A DNA stretch of 64,000 nt from Marinobacter salsuginis. GTDB lineage: Bacteria > Pseudomonadota > Gammaproteobacteria > Pseudomonadales > Oleiphilaceae. This document shows positions 34,327 through 46,560 of this stretch, one piece after another. A program made the position numbers and the translations under genes. Under the pieces are notes generated by a model. That model worked only from the letters and a program-made list of their open reading frames with translations, was not told the origin of the DNA and searched no databases. Within the stretch, counting starts at the first letter, position 1. Each line of letters opens with the position of its first letter. Where the stretch lies: positions 186,001-250,000 of the forward strand of contig NZ_BGZH01000003.1 of assembly GCF_009617755.1 (NCBI RefSeq). Reading direction: 5' to 3'.

Positions 34327-36210
34327 GTGAACCGGCAATTGCAGCCCCCTGCGATCGAGCCAGCTGAACTGGTCTGGCACGACGGGGTCCCGGAATCAAA
34401 GCGGTTTGGCGATGTTTACTTCAGCCGGGACAACGGCCTGGAGGAAACCCGCCACGTTTTTCTGCAGCATAACCAGTTGCCGGAGCGCTTCACGCAGATT
34501 CCCCGGGGCGGGAGCTTTGCTATTGCCGAAAGCGGTTTCGGAACCGGCCTGAACTTTCTGGCAGCCTGGCAGGCCTGGCGCCACCATGCGCCAACCCATG
34601 CTGCTACCCTGCATTTTGTCTCGGTGGAACGTTTCCCACTCACTCGGGAAGACCTGACCCGCGCCCTCGCCTTGTGGCCCGAGTTAAAGGTGCTCGCTGA
34701 CGAACTGCTTCTGCATTACCCACCTCTGGTGCGAGGGGTTCACCGACTGGTTCTCGACGGAGGGCGGGTTCGACTGACGTTGTTTTTCGGCGACATCAAT
34801 GACGCCTGGGAAGCCCTGGATTTTAAAGCCGACGCCTGGTTTCTGGACGGCTTTGCTCCGGCCCGCAATCCGGACATGTGGCTGGAGAACACCATCCGCC
34901 TGGTTCGTGCCCATAGCAGGCCGGGCACAACGCTGGCTACCTTCACTTCCGTCGGTCGGATCCGTCGGGCTTTCCTCGAGGCCGGATTCCACATGGAGAA
35001 AACCTCAGGGTACGGCCGCAAGCGGGAAATGCTGAAGGGAGTACTTGAGGCGTCGGCCCGGGCTGAACCCGAACAATCCGGGAGCATCGCCATCATCGGG
35101 GCGGGCATTGCAGGTTGCACGCTGGCACGAAATCTCGCCGAGCGGGGTCTGCCCGTCACACTCGTTGATTCCCATGGGCCGGGGAACGGCGCGTCCGGAA
35201 ATGCCCAGGGCGCTCTTTACGTAAAGCTGGGAGTTGAGTTCAACGACCAGACCGAACTGGCCCTCACGGCCCTGACCTTTGCCCAGCGCTTTTACAACAA
35301 CTGGCGCAACCAGTACTGGCATCCGACTGGCTTGCTGCAGTTGGCCCACAGCCCCCAGGAAGAGGGCCGACAGGCGAAATTTCTCGATCGAAACGAATAC
35401 CCCGGGGATATTCTATGGCCGGTGAACCGGGATCAGGCCAGCAAACTTGCCGGCGTTCCGACGCAAACAGGCGGTCTCTGGTTTCCCGGCAGTGGCTGGC
35501 TCGAGCCGGGAAACCTGTGCAAAGCACTGGCTGACCACCCGCTGATATCGACCGCGTTCGGTGCCACCGTCAGCGGGCTCCAGCCCTGCAACGGGCAATG
35601 GCACATATCCATGGAAGACGGATCGCCCATCGTGGCCGACCGCGTGGCCATCTGCTCGGGTCATCTCAGCCCGGAACTCATTCCGGCAGAGGGGCGCTTT
35701 CGGCTGAAAGCAATACGGGGCCAGGTTTCACACCTTCCGGCACCAGCCATTATCAGCCCCAAGGCCGTTATCTGTGGCAACCGGTACCTGAATCCGACGC
35801 TCGGTGAGATCGCCGTGACTGGAGCCACCTTTGATCTTCGCGACAACAACCCGTTGCCGACGATCGAAAGCCATAACGAAAACATGCAGGAACTCGGCTC
35901 AATGCTGCCGTCCCTGTTTTCTTCCACAAGCGAAAAACCCGGTGGCGCGGATCTGGACGGCCGGGTCGCCTTTCGATGCACCACACGCGATTACCAGCCC
36001 GTCGCCGGCCCGGTATTCGATGGCGAAAGCGCTTCTCTGGATGGTCTCTTTCTCTTCACCGGCCTCGGCAGCAAAGGCCTGACCTACGCTCCGCTGCTGG
36101 CCGAGTATCTGGCGGACCAACTGACCGGGCAGCCTGCCTGCCTCCCGGCGAACCTGGTCAGACGGCTGGAAACACAGCGTCTGTACCAGACTCATATGGC
36201 GGTTTCGTAA
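34327..36210 (+). CDS. mnmC: Bifunctional tRNA mnm5s2U34 biosynthesis enzyme MnmC
   Basis: A 627-residue fusion. The N-terminal half is the MnmC2-type methyltransferase (IAESGFGTGLNFLAAWQAW, and WFLDGFAPARNPDMW). The C-terminal half is the FAD-dependent MnmC1 part (IAIIGAGIAGCTLARNLAERG with GxGxxG, and FTGLGSKGLTYAPLLAEYLA). It removes the carboxymethyl group and then methylates the wobble uridine of certain tRNAs. GTG at 34327 is chosen, with GAAGG in front; an in-frame TTG at 34306 lies inside the previous gene. Confidence 0.92.
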   Translation: MNRQLQPPAIEPAELVWHDGVPESKRFGDVYFSRDNGLEETRHVFLQHNQLPERFTQIPRGGSFAIAESGFGTGLNFLAAWQAWRHHAPTHAATLHFVSVERFPLTREDLTRALALWPELKVLADELLLHYPPLVRGVHRLVLDGGRVRLTLFFGDINDAWEALDFKADAWFLDGFAPARNPDMWLENTIRLVRAHSRPGTTLATFTSVGRIRRAFLEAGFHMEKTSGYGRKREMLKGVLEASARAEPEQSGSIAIIGAGIAGCTLARNLAERGLPVTLVDSHGPGNGASGNAQGALYVKLGVEFNDQTELALTALTFAQRFYNNWRNQYWHPTGLLQLAHSPQEEGRQAKFLDRNEYPGDILWPVNRDQASKLAGVPTQTGGLWFPGSGWLEPGNLCKALADHPLISTAFGATVSGLQPCNGQWHISMEDGSPIVADRVAICSGHLSPELIPAEGRFRLKAIRGQVSHLPAPAIISPKAVICGNRYLNPTLGEIAVTGATFDLRDNNPLPTIESHNENMQELGSMLPSLFSSTSEKPGGADLDGRVAFRCTTRDYQPVAGPVFDGESASLDGLFLFTGLGSKGLTYAPLLAEYLADQLTGQPACLPANLVRRLETQRLYQTHMAVS

Positions 36211-36283
36211 TAAACTACCTCTGAAGTTTCCGGTCAGACTGCCGTTAACCTTGGAAAGAGTGGCATAGTCACGGAGAGAGCCC

Positions 36284-36916
36284 ATGTCCATTTATGTCAG
36301 CGAACCCGGCCGACCGGTCGGCACCCGGCTACCGGAGACATTCCGGGCAAGGCCCGTGGGCGATGTCACGGAGCTGGCAGAAACCAAGGCGATTAATCCC
36401 GGCAGGAGCGAGGCAACAGACGCAGAGTTTCAGCAGGCGGCTAATGCCGGTCGGTACAAGGCTTTGGAGGAATATGGGGCAGCGGCAGCCGGCGAGCGTC
36501 GCGAAGATCGCGCTTACCTGCCCGTATCCCGTATTTCATCACCGGCACTTTACTCGGTGCAGGCTTCAGCAACCATTTCCGAAGCGCTGTCAGTGATGGA
36601 TGAGCATCAGGTTCATCACCTGGTGATCATGGCGGAAAACAACGTGGCTGGCCTTGTTGATCTGCGCTGGCTCCTTGGTTGGCTGCACGAACACGAGGCC
36701 AATGCCATGACCCAGAGCCTGGTTCACATTGAGCTTCCCGCCTTTCTGACGGCCTCTCCCGAAACCGATGCCCACCAACTCGCCAGGCTGATGCTGGCCC
36801 ATCAGCTCAATGCCGCACTGGTGGTAGACGCCAGTGGCGCAGCCGCGGGCATCGTAACCAGTACAGACTACCTCAAGCTATACGCCAGCTCTGGGCGACA
36901 CGAGGGGACAGTTTAG
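36284..36916 (+). CDS. CBS-domain protein
   Basis: A 210-residue cytoplasmic protein. A disordered N-terminus of about 80 residues precedes two CBS repeats, seen as ISSPALYSVQASATISEALSVMDEHQVHHLVIM and VHIELPAFLTASPETDAHQLARLMLAHQLNAALVVD. CBS pairs usually bind adenine nucleotides. GGAGAGAG precedes the ATG. Convergent with the large lipoprotein gene. The role is unknown. Confidence 0.85.
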   Translation: MSIYVSEPGRPVGTRLPETFRARPVGDVTELAETKAINPGRSEATDAEFQQAANAGRYKALEEYGAAAAGERREDRAYLPVSRISSPALYSVQASATISEALSVMDEHQVHHLVIMAENNVAGLVDLRWLLGWLHEHEANAMTQSLVHIELPAFLTASPETDAHQLARLMLAHQLNAALVVDASGAAAGIVTSTDYLKLYASSGRHEGTV

Positions 36917-36930
36917 CGCCCCCGGGCCAG

Positions 36931-39681
36931 CTAGTTCAGTGGCGTCAACAGCTGACCCTCGGGGCTGAACAGGAGCACGTACCAGTCACTGCCGGTTCTG
37001 CTGAGCGCGACGATCTCATCCTCCCGGTAATTCGTCAGAGCGAGGATTTCCGAGTTGTCCACGGCAAGCTGATAGCGCCAGTCGTTTCTGAACCCGGTGT
37101 CTTCACCCTCAGTCTCCGCTTCCGGAACCAGCGATACCCGGGCAACGATGCCCTGCTCCATACCCGACACAACGCCTTCACTGGCAAAATCTCCGTCCGT
37201 GGACCCTGCAACAACTAAGTCACCATCGAAACCGGTCAGGCCCTGAAGTGTTTCAGTAGCCTGGTCGTTCTCATCATTCAGGGAAAAGGCACGACTCACG
37301 AGGCCTGAGGAGGAGTAACCCAGAAGGAACCCTGCCGTACTGGAAAGCGGCTCCCGCTCCAATTCAGGGTCCTCTTCTTCCTGCTCCAGCACAGAGTACG
37401 CCCCGTCACTGGCGCCTATCAGCCAGAGCGTGCTGCCCTGGAACAGCCCATTGGATACCGGTTCATCCCCGGCAGTGCCCACCTGTTTGACACTGAGTTC
37501 GCTGGTTGCACTGGACGCGGTGTAGAAGAATGCATCAATGCCTCCTATTACCGGAACGCCTTCAACAGAGCCCGCCGCGGAACCAAATAACCCCGGGCTG
37601 ATAGACTCGATACTGCCGCCGGCGACGCTGTCATCGGCAGCCGACCCCACCTGGCGGGTCCAGGCCACCGCAGGCTGCTGGGTATTGCCGTCCAGCTCCG
37701 TATCAATACGCTGCAAAAAGCTGTCCGTGCCGCCCGCTGCCTGCTGCTGATCAAAAACACCATCGGTTTCCCCTGCCAACACCACATAGCCGGTGTCCCG
37801 GTTGATTCCGGCCCAGCGCACCTTATCGTCGGCATCCGTCCCGGTCCGGCTCGTCCAGGTTAGAACGTATTCGCCACCGTTGGAGGCGGAATCAAACCAG
37901 TACAGGGAGGTTACAACATCCTTGCCACCGAGTGCGGTGGTGCCCGCGACCGGTTGATCGGTGCTGTACGCGACGACAAATTCAAATCGGTCTACTCTGG
38001 TGCCACCCTCGGTCACCTTACGCTGTACCACGTTAATGACCGGATCTGGCGACATCAGGCTGTCACCGGCAGAGGAAATGGCCACCTGCTGTAACTGGGC
38101 ACCGCGCTGGTCGAAAATCCGCACCAGTACCCTATTGTTATCCTGAGTGTCGAAGCCTGCGACAAACAGCCTGCCGTCGTGCCCCATGGCAAGGTCCGTG
38201 GCAACAAAGCCATTACCGCCGCTCAGCGCGAGGGGCGTTGTCAGTTCGTTGAGGCTGATACGGAGCAGGTTGTCAGATGCAGCCCGGGCGTAGTCCTCGC
38301 GGCCAGCCTGGAAACTCTCATTGATGCCAAGCAATATGAATCGGTCACTGAAGGCCGGATTGGCGTAGCTGCCCGCGGGCACCCGGATCCGGAATGGCAC
38401 TTCGTCGGTTCCCTCGGGGAAAACCAGCTCGTCGTTCTCAACCCAGTTGCCGCCTTCCAACCGCTCGATAACGAACTCGGAATCAAGCCTCGCCGTAGAG
38501 TCTTCGGTATGGCTGAGTTTGGCAAAAATATCCCGGTCTCTGTCGCCGGAAAGCGTGGCAACATACTCGCGCACATCACCCACGTTCAGGGTATCCCTGC
38601 CCCCACCTTTTACCGTTTCGAGGGACAGGACAGGCTCGTTATCCTGAATCGAAAGATTGGTGACGACGCCACCGTTACCGCTTCCGAGGCCCGCCAGACC
38701 GGAGCGCACTTCTGTGAGAGCCAGCCTGAGGGATTCAACCGGCTCAGCAAAACTGTCCTCGACCACTTCCAGCGGCAGATAACACTCGGTAATACCGGGC
38801 TCAAGGGTGATGACACCCCGGGTATAGAAGCCCTGCTCATCGAGCTCATAGTCGATGTAGTCGAGTTCATTCTCACCGGTTTCGTCCAGCGGCACCGGAC
38901 TGTTACTGCCCAATCCAACGATGTCCTTGCCCAGAATGGCATCACCAGCGTTGGAGGCACTGTAATCGCAATTCTGGTGTGGAGGCGAGAATCCGACGTC
39001 GCAGCTGGAGGCGTCATAATCGGACAGCAGCTCAAAGGCGACCGCAACCCGGGTAACCGACGGTTGATCGAGGATTACCTTGACGAAAACGCGGCGCGTC
39101 GGAAGTGTCAGATCTTTGGTGCCGGAGACCGAGCCGTCGTCGTTGTAGAGATTAATGGTAAAACTGTGCTCACCGCCGGTCTCCAGATCCGGCAAGGCGC
39201 ATTGTTCGCGATTGCTTGCCGGAATCTTCGGGCTTTCGCCCTCCGTGAACGGCTCGGCATCCAGGGACATCACGTTGTATTTAACATCGATATCAAACGG
39301 TTGGGCGCCCGCCATGCGGCCATCGGTTGTTACCAGGTTGATATCTTCGGTTTTGCCCAGGTCTGCCTCTCCCCTGCTACCCCCTGTAAGCCCAGGAACG
39401 CCACGCATTATGATGCCCTGCCGGGCTTTGTTATTGGTGTCTTCGAGCGCCAGCCAGGACGGCGCGTTGGTCAGGGAATAGTCAAGGATGTCCTCGCCAC
39501 CGTAAGCCCCGAAGTTGTAGGAGTACTCAACGCCGAGATAGGCAAACACCGGGGGCACGCCGAGAATGGTGGGCTGATCGGGATCTTTTTCCGTCTTGCA
39601 GCCAGCGAGCCCGAGCGAAAGCAGGGCCAGAAAGACAAGTTGGCGAACGGGATGAATGCGGGAGTAAAAATCGGCGCCCAT
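36931..39681 (-). CDS. Large Calx-beta-like / beta-propeller-like lipoprotein
   Basis: A 916-residue protein. ATG at 39681 gives a lipoprotein signal with the lipobox LLSLGLAGCK, so Cys26 should carry lipid. Residues about 35-110 look like a putative Ig domain (PPVFAYLGVEYSYNFGAYGGEDILDYSL and SWLALED). Two stretches resemble Calx-beta repeats, ending in acidic SIQDNEPVLSLE. The C-terminal half has repeated 'GHDGRLFVAGFD', 'VVLAGETDG' and 'DLVVAGSTDGDF' units, suggesting a beta-propeller. The protein is acidic, as expected of a surface calcium-binding protein. Outer-membrane anchoring is predicted, function unknown. Confidence 0.75.
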   Translation of the reverse strand: MGADFYSRIHPVRQLVFLALLSLGLAGCKTEKDPDQPTILGVPPVFAYLGVEYSYNFGAYGGEDILDYSLTNAPSWLALEDTNNKARQGIIMRGVPGLTGGSRGEADLGKTEDINLVTTDGRMAGAQPFDIDVKYNVMSLDAEPFTEGESPKIPASNREQCALPDLETGGEHSFTINLYNDDGSVSGTKDLTLPTRRVFVKVILDQPSVTRVAVAFELLSDYDASSCDVGFSPPHQNCDYSASNAGDAILGKDIVGLGSNSPVPLDETGENELDYIDYELDEQGFYTRGVITLEPGITECYLPLEVVEDSFAEPVESLRLALTEVRSGLAGLGSGNGGVVTNLSIQDNEPVLSLETVKGGGRDTLNVGDVREYVATLSGDRDRDIFAKLSHTEDSTARLDSEFVIERLEGGNWVENDELVFPEGTDEVPFRIRVPAGSYANPAFSDRFILLGINESFQAGREDYARAASDNLLRISLNELTTPLALSGGNGFVATDLAMGHDGRLFVAGFDTQDNNRVLVRIFDQRGAQLQQVAISSAGDSLMSPDPVINVVQRKVTEGGTRVDRFEFVVAYSTDQPVAGTTALGGKDVVTSLYWFDSASNGGEYVLTWTSRTGTDADDKVRWAGINRDTGYVVLAGETDGVFDQQQAAGGTDSFLQRIDTELDGNTQQPAVAWTRQVGSAADDSVAGGSIESISPGLFGSAAGSVEGVPVIGGIDAFFYTASSATSELSVKQVGTAGDEPVSNGLFQGSTLWLIGASDGAYSVLEQEEEDPELEREPLSSTAGFLLGYSSSGLVSRAFSLNDENDQATETLQGLTGFDGDLVVAGSTDGDFASEGVVSGMEQGIVARVSLVPEAETEGEDTGFRNDWRYQLAVDNSEILALTNYREDEIVALSRTGSDWYVLLFSPEGQLLTPLN

Positions 39682-39824
39682 GGAAAAATCCGTTTCAATC
39701 GTTGTTATTGTGGTAGCGACCGCCGGGTGAAGCAGAAACACCGGGCGGTTTACACACCGTTACAGAACAACGCCATGGTAGCCAATTTGTTACGCAGGGG
39801 ATCTGCGCGAGTTCTCAGATTCGG

Positions 39825-41921
<2,097 letters not shown>

Positions 41922-41934
41922 TTACCGCCTGGTT

Positions 41935-42942
41935 TCACACTTTCTGGGAACGTTGCTTACGCTCGAACTCGCGGATTCTCTGGCGGCAGTGCTCGATAGT
42001 TTGCGGGGTCATCACGCTTCGGCGCTCGTCTTTCAGTTCCCCGCCAAGGTTACGTACCACTGCCTGGGCGGTTTCGAGCATGAAGTCGAATGCCTGCAGC
42101 GCATTGGTGGGCCCCGGCATACTCATGAAAAAGCTGATCCCGGGCGTGGTGAGGGCCGGCATATCCCCGGGTTTGAATGTGCCGGGTTCCACGGCGTTGG
42201 CAACACTGAACTGCACAGGGCTGGTGGTATCGGATTCTTCATGGCGGTGGTATATGTCCATGTCTCCGTGCTCCAGACCGCACGCTTCGAACAGCTTCTT
42301 CAACGCCGGCCCCTTGAAGTCCTCGTCGCTCTTCGCCAACACGTTGATGACGATCACTTCCCTGGCCTCAGGGCGATTCGCGCCCGCCAGAGGTTGACCG
42401 GCCGACGGTCGGGAGGGCTCACGCCGCGCAGTGTCCTCTTCCACTTCGGTCGTGACCGTTGGCGGGACGGCTTCCGCCTCGTCTTCAATGGCGCCCCAGC
42501 CGGATTCGAGCTCGGTTTCCTCAGGCTCCTGACTGGAAAGTCCGAAATCGGGCTCCGACTCAACGGACTCTTCGTAGCGCTCAGCCGTCGGTTCGGTTTC
42601 CGTTTGTGGATCCGGTTCTGACGATTCGGGCTGCTCCGATTTGGCAGCGGCAGTGACAGGACGGGTCGGCTTGGGTTTCGGAGAACCGAATCGACTGGGC
42701 TTTTCGCGCTTCACATAGCCCCGTTCTTCGAGGGTATCGCGGGAAATGGTTCTTGCTCCGCCATTGGGCAACTCGGGGTTGTACTCTTCGTCGAGTGGCG
42801 AATCCTCCAGCTCGTCGGCGCCCATACCGGATGAAATCGCCATGGATTCCTTACGGGCGCGCCGCATCCGGCGCACGCCATCAATGACAATGCCGATTAT
42901 AACCAGGGTACCGATGGCAATTAACCATTCCCTAAGTGACAT
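41935..42942 (-). CDS. zipA: Cell division protein ZipA
   Basis: A 335-residue protein. It has an N-terminal membrane anchor (LIAIGTLVIIGIVIDGVRRMRR), a long charged linker rich in E, P and T, and a C-terminal FtsZ-binding domain (EVIVINVLAKSDEDFKGPALKKLFEACGLEHG). ZipA ties FtsZ polymers to the inner membrane at the division site. Between smc and ligA, as in pseudomonads; it follows smc by 122 bases. Confidence 0.93.
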   Translation of the reverse strand: MSLREWLIAIGTLVIIGIVIDGVRRMRRARKESMAISSGMGADELEDSPLDEEYNPELPNGGARTISRDTLEERGYVKREKPSRFGSPKPKPTRPVTAAAKSEQPESSEPDPQTETEPTAERYEESVESEPDFGLSSQEPEETELESGWGAIEDEAEAVPPTVTTEVEEDTARREPSRPSAGQPLAGANRPEAREVIVINVLAKSDEDFKGPALKKLFEACGLEHGDMDIYHRHEESDTTSPVQFSVANAVEPGTFKPGDMPALTTPGISFFMSMPGPTNALQAFDFMLETAQAVVRNLGGELKDERRSVMTPQTIEHCRQRIREFERKQRSQKV

Positions 42943-43064
42943 AGTGCTGCTGTCCTGTTTGCAGATCCCGTAACGTTGCTACTCTAAGAAAAGCCCGTAA
43001 TGAATACAACGCACACCCGGGCCAGATGGCGTTTTTGTCATGGTTGCCCGAATTCTGAACAGCC

Positions 43065-46000
43065 TCAAGCCTCCGCGAGGGCTGCGGCTTCGTCCACGTC
43101 CACCGACACCAGCCGCGAACATCCCGGTTCATGCATGGTGACCCCCATCAACTGATCCGCCATCTCCATCGCAATCTTGTTGTGGGTAATGTAGATGAAC
43201 TGAACCTGCTTGGACATTTCTTTGACCATATTGGCATAGCGACCCACGTTGGCATCATCCAACGGTGCATCCACCTCATCCAGCATACAGAAGGGTGCCG
43301 GGTTCAGCTGGAAAATCGAGAACACCAAAGCGATCGCCGTGAGGGCCTTTTCGCCACCTGACAACAGATGGATGGTGCTGTTCTTCTTGCCAGGAGGCCG
43401 GGCCATGATCGCAACGCCGGTTTCCAGAAGATCCTCGCCGGTAAGCTCCAGATAGGCATTACCACCTCCAAACACCTTCGGGAAGAGCGCCTGGAGGCCA
43501 CCGTTCACCTGATCGAAGGTTTCCTTGAAGCGTTGACGGGTCTCCCGGTCGATCTTCCGGATCGCATTGTCGAGTGTTTCCAGGGCTTCCATCAGATCTT
43601 CGTGCTGGGAATCCAGGTAGGTCTTGCGCTCGCTCTGTACCTGGTACTCCTCGATAGCCGCGAGGTTGATGGCGCCCAGCCGTTGTATCCGGTTGCCGAT
43701 GCGCTCCAGCTCGTCAGCCCAATCTTTCTCATTCGCACCTTCAGGCAACTGCGAAAGAATGTCCTGGAGTTTTACGTCCAGCTCCTTGAGCTGCTCGATA
43801 TGATTGCCAGAGCGGATTTCCAGGGCCTGGGATTCCATCTTCAGCTGTTCCAGCCTGGACCGGACTTCCTGGATGCGGTGATCGGTGCCGCTTCGGCCCT
43901 GCTCTTTCTCCCGGACCTCACGGTCGATCTCTTCCAGGGCGTCGCGCGCCGCGCCCAGCTTCTCCTCTTCCGCCAATCGGCGATCCAGCAGGCCTTCAAG
44001 CTGCATCTGCAGATCTTCAATGGGTTCCTCGGCGCTTTCCCGGGATTCCCTCAGAATCTCCAGTCGCTCATCGATACGCTCTTTCTGCAACTGCATCCGG
44101 TCAATTGTCTGCCTCAGACCGTCCCGCTGACTGTGCAGAGTCTGGAGCTGAAGCTGCAACTGATGCGCGTGGTCACGGTCGTGCCGGGCCTCTTGGCGCA
44201 GACGGTCGAGGTTCTCGCGCAGGCTGTCCCGCTGCTCGAGAAGCCGCTCTTTTTCTTCATCGCTGTCTTCACTGGACGCCAGCGCCAGCTGCCATTCTTC
44301 CCGAGCCTCCTGCAGGCTCTCTTTCTGGCCCTCCAGGTTTTCAGAGACATCCTCGATATCGTCCCGGATTCTCTGCAGACGGGCGTCAATCTGCTCGGCT
44401 CGGGCTCGGAGGCCGCTGACCCTGGACGACAGCGAGCTCAGCTCGCGGTCTGCCTCGCTCAAACGGGCCTGGGCCTCATCCCGGGCGGATTCGGAGCGCT
44501 CGGCGCGCTCGTGCAATTCGTCCAGTTTCTCGCTGGCCGCCTCCAGTGCTTCCTCAGCCTCTGTCAGTTGCGAAGCCAATTCGGTAACTTTCTTTTGTCG
44601 TTCAATCACCCCGACCTGGCCTGCGTCGGAGTCCGGCATCAATACCCAATCCCGGGACACCCAGACGCCTTCCGGGGTCATCAGGCTCTGCCCTTGCTGG
44701 AGGCCGGCTCGCATACCCATGGCATCGGAAACCGTTTCCACCGCGTCAATGCCGTGAAGCAACGAGGCAATTCCTGGCACACCGGAAACCTTGGCCGCGA
44801 GGCCAGTTGGTCCAGCATTACCAGACGCACCGGCTTCAACGAGTGCCAGGCCCCTTGGCGCTTCTCTCATCGCCGAGGAGAGCTGGTCGATGTCGGGAAG
44901 ACACAGGCCCTGGGTAAAACGCCCGATAACCTGTTCAACCGCAAACTCCCAGCCATCGGCAATATCGAGCTGGCTGGCTACCCGGGGCATATCGCCCAAA
45001 TCGTTCCGGGAAAGCCAGGATTGCAGGACATCATCTCCGGCCCCCATCTGTTCATCCAGAAGCGCCTGCTGAGACTCAAGAGAGGCGCGAAGGCTCTGGA
45101 CCCGTTGGCGCTCCTCCGAGACGGCCTGCTCGGCGTCACGCTGATGCTGCCGGGCGTCGTAGAGCTCATCCTGGATCGCCGCAATGCGCTCAGCCGCTTC
45201 CTCGCGTTTCAGCTCCAGTGTTTCTTGCTGGTCCAGCAGCTCCTCAAGTTCCGCCCGATCCATCTGGCCTTCCAGCAATTCCTGCTCATCCTGCAGTTTG
45301 CGTTGCCGAGTGAGCAGTTGCTCAATGGCGTCTTCGAGAGAGCGAATCCTGGACTGGGCCAACTCGGCCTGGCGCCGGGCATCCGACGAGCGGGCGCTGA
45401 AATCTTCCCATTGGTGCTGCCAGTCGCTCATGGCGTCTTCGGCCTGCTGCAGTTTCTCGCCCGACTCTTCAGAGCGTATCGCCAACGCTTCCTGTTCTGG
45501 CTCCATCATGTCCAGCTCTTCCTGGATACCCGCCAGCTTGTCCTCGTCCTGCTCCAGTTCCCTGGCCAGCTCGCGCTGGTTGGCCATGGCCTGGTCCAGT
45601 TCCGCGGCCATCTGCCGGCTACGCTCGCGCTGGTGCTCCAGACTCTGTTCGATACGGGCGATATCCGCGCCGGCCTCGTAATAGCGTGCCTGGGCCCGGT
45701 TGAAATGTTCGGTCCGTTCCTGATGATTGTCCCGGAGGGATTCGAGAGAGGTCTCAAGGCTGACGCGTTCGGTCAGGTATTTTTCGAGCTCAAGCTCGGT
45801 GTCCCGGATCTTGCCCCGCCAGGCCTGCAGGTCATTGTCTAGGGATTGCCAGCGCAGTACCGTCAGTTCGGCTTTCTTCTGGCGCTCCTCCTGCTTGTAA
45901 GCCTTGAACTTTTCCGCCGCTGCCGCCTGGCGCTCCAGGTGCTGCAGTTGTCGGCCCAGCTCCTCCCTGAGGTCGGTCAGCCGTTCCAGATTTTCCTGGG

Positions 46001-46559
46001 TCCGACGGATGCGATTCTCCGTTTCCCGGCGACGTTCCTTGTATTTTGAGATGCCGGCCGCTTCCTCAATGTAGATCCGGAGCTCTTCCGGTTTTGCCTC
46101 GATCAGGCGGGAGATCATGCCCTGCTCGATAATGGCGTAGCTCCGCGGGCCAAGGCCAGTCCCCAGGAACAGATCGGTAATGTCCCGGCGCCGGCACTTG
46201 GAGCCATTCAGGAAGTATTCGGACTGCCCTTCCCGGGAAACCCGGCGGCGAACGGAGATTTCGTTGAATTTCGCGAATTCACCCGGGGCCGAACCATCGC
46301 TGTTATCAAACACCAGTTCAATGGAGGCCTGACCTACCGGCTTTCGTGCGCTGGAGCCGTTGAAGATAACGTCTGTCATGGACTCGCCGCGCAGGTACTT
46401 CGCGGAGCTTTCCCCCATCACCCAGCGCACCGCGTCGATGATGTTGGACTTGCCACACCCATTTGGCCCGACCACGGCTGTCATGTTCGATGGGAACGGC
46501 ACGGTGGTTGGATCAACGAAGGATTTGAAGCCAGCCAGTTTGATGGACTTCAGACGCAT
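43065..46559 (-). CDS. smc: Chromosome partition protein Smc
   Basis: A 1164-residue condensin ATPase. The head has Walker A GPNGCGKS at residues 31-38. Two long coiled coils flank a hinge near residues 500-650. The C-terminal head carries LLSGGEKALTAIALVFS (signature) and FCMLDEVDAPLDDANV (Walker B). Smc organises and separates chromosomes together with ScpA and ScpB, encoded a few kilobases away. The start is one base after the stop of the GntR gene, so they are coupled. Confidence 0.97.
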   Translation of the reverse strand: MRLKSIKLAGFKSFVDPTTVPFPSNMTAVVGPNGCGKSNIIDAVRWVMGESSAKYLRGESMTDVIFNGSSARKPVGQASIELVFDNSDGSAPGEFAKFNEISVRRRVSREGQSEYFLNGSKCRRRDITDLFLGTGLGPRSYAIIEQGMISRLIEAKPEELRIYIEEAAGISKYKERRRETENRIRRTQENLERLTDLREELGRQLQHLERQAAAAEKFKAYKQEERQKKAELTVLRWQSLDNDLQAWRGKIRDTELELEKYLTERVSLETSLESLRDNHQERTEHFNRAQARYYEAGADIARIEQSLEHQRERSRQMAAELDQAMANQRELARELEQDEDKLAGIQEELDMMEPEQEALAIRSEESGEKLQQAEDAMSDWQHQWEDFSARSSDARRQAELAQSRIRSLEDAIEQLLTRQRKLQDEQELLEGQMDRAELEELLDQQETLELKREEAAERIAAIQDELYDARQHQRDAEQAVSEERQRVQSLRASLESQQALLDEQMGAGDDVLQSWLSRNDLGDMPRVASQLDIADGWEFAVEQVIGRFTQGLCLPDIDQLSSAMREAPRGLALVEAGASGNAGPTGLAAKVSGVPGIASLLHGIDAVETVSDAMGMRAGLQQGQSLMTPEGVWVSRDWVLMPDSDAGQVGVIERQKKVTELASQLTEAEEALEAASEKLDELHERAERSESARDEAQARLSEADRELSSLSSRVSGLRARAEQIDARLQRIRDDIEDVSENLEGQKESLQEAREEWQLALASSEDSDEEKERLLEQRDSLRENLDRLRQEARHDRDHAHQLQLQLQTLHSQRDGLRQTIDRMQLQKERIDERLEILRESRESAEEPIEDLQMQLEGLLDRRLAEEEKLGAARDALEEIDREVREKEQGRSGTDHRIQEVRSRLEQLKMESQALEIRSGNHIEQLKELDVKLQDILSQLPEGANEKDWADELERIGNRIQRLGAINLAAIEEYQVQSERKTYLDSQHEDLMEALETLDNAIRKIDRETRQRFKETFDQVNGGLQALFPKVFGGGNAYLELTGEDLLETGVAIMARPPGKKNSTIHLLSGGEKALTAIALVFSIFQLNPAPFCMLDEVDAPLDDANVGRYANMVKEMSKQVQFIYITHNKIAMEMADQLMGVTMHEPGCSRLVSVDVDEAAALAEA

Positions 46560-46560
46560 A

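Noticed and set aside
39719-39749. Inverted repeat ACCGCCGGGTG / CACCGGGCGGT after ligA
   Set aside because: One mismatch and no T run on either strand, so not reported as a terminator.
43368-45842. 824-residue plus-strand frame opposite smc
   Set aside because: It is the complement of the intact smc gene in a G+C-rich, coiled-coil-coding stretch; the leucine-rich translation has no recognisable domain.
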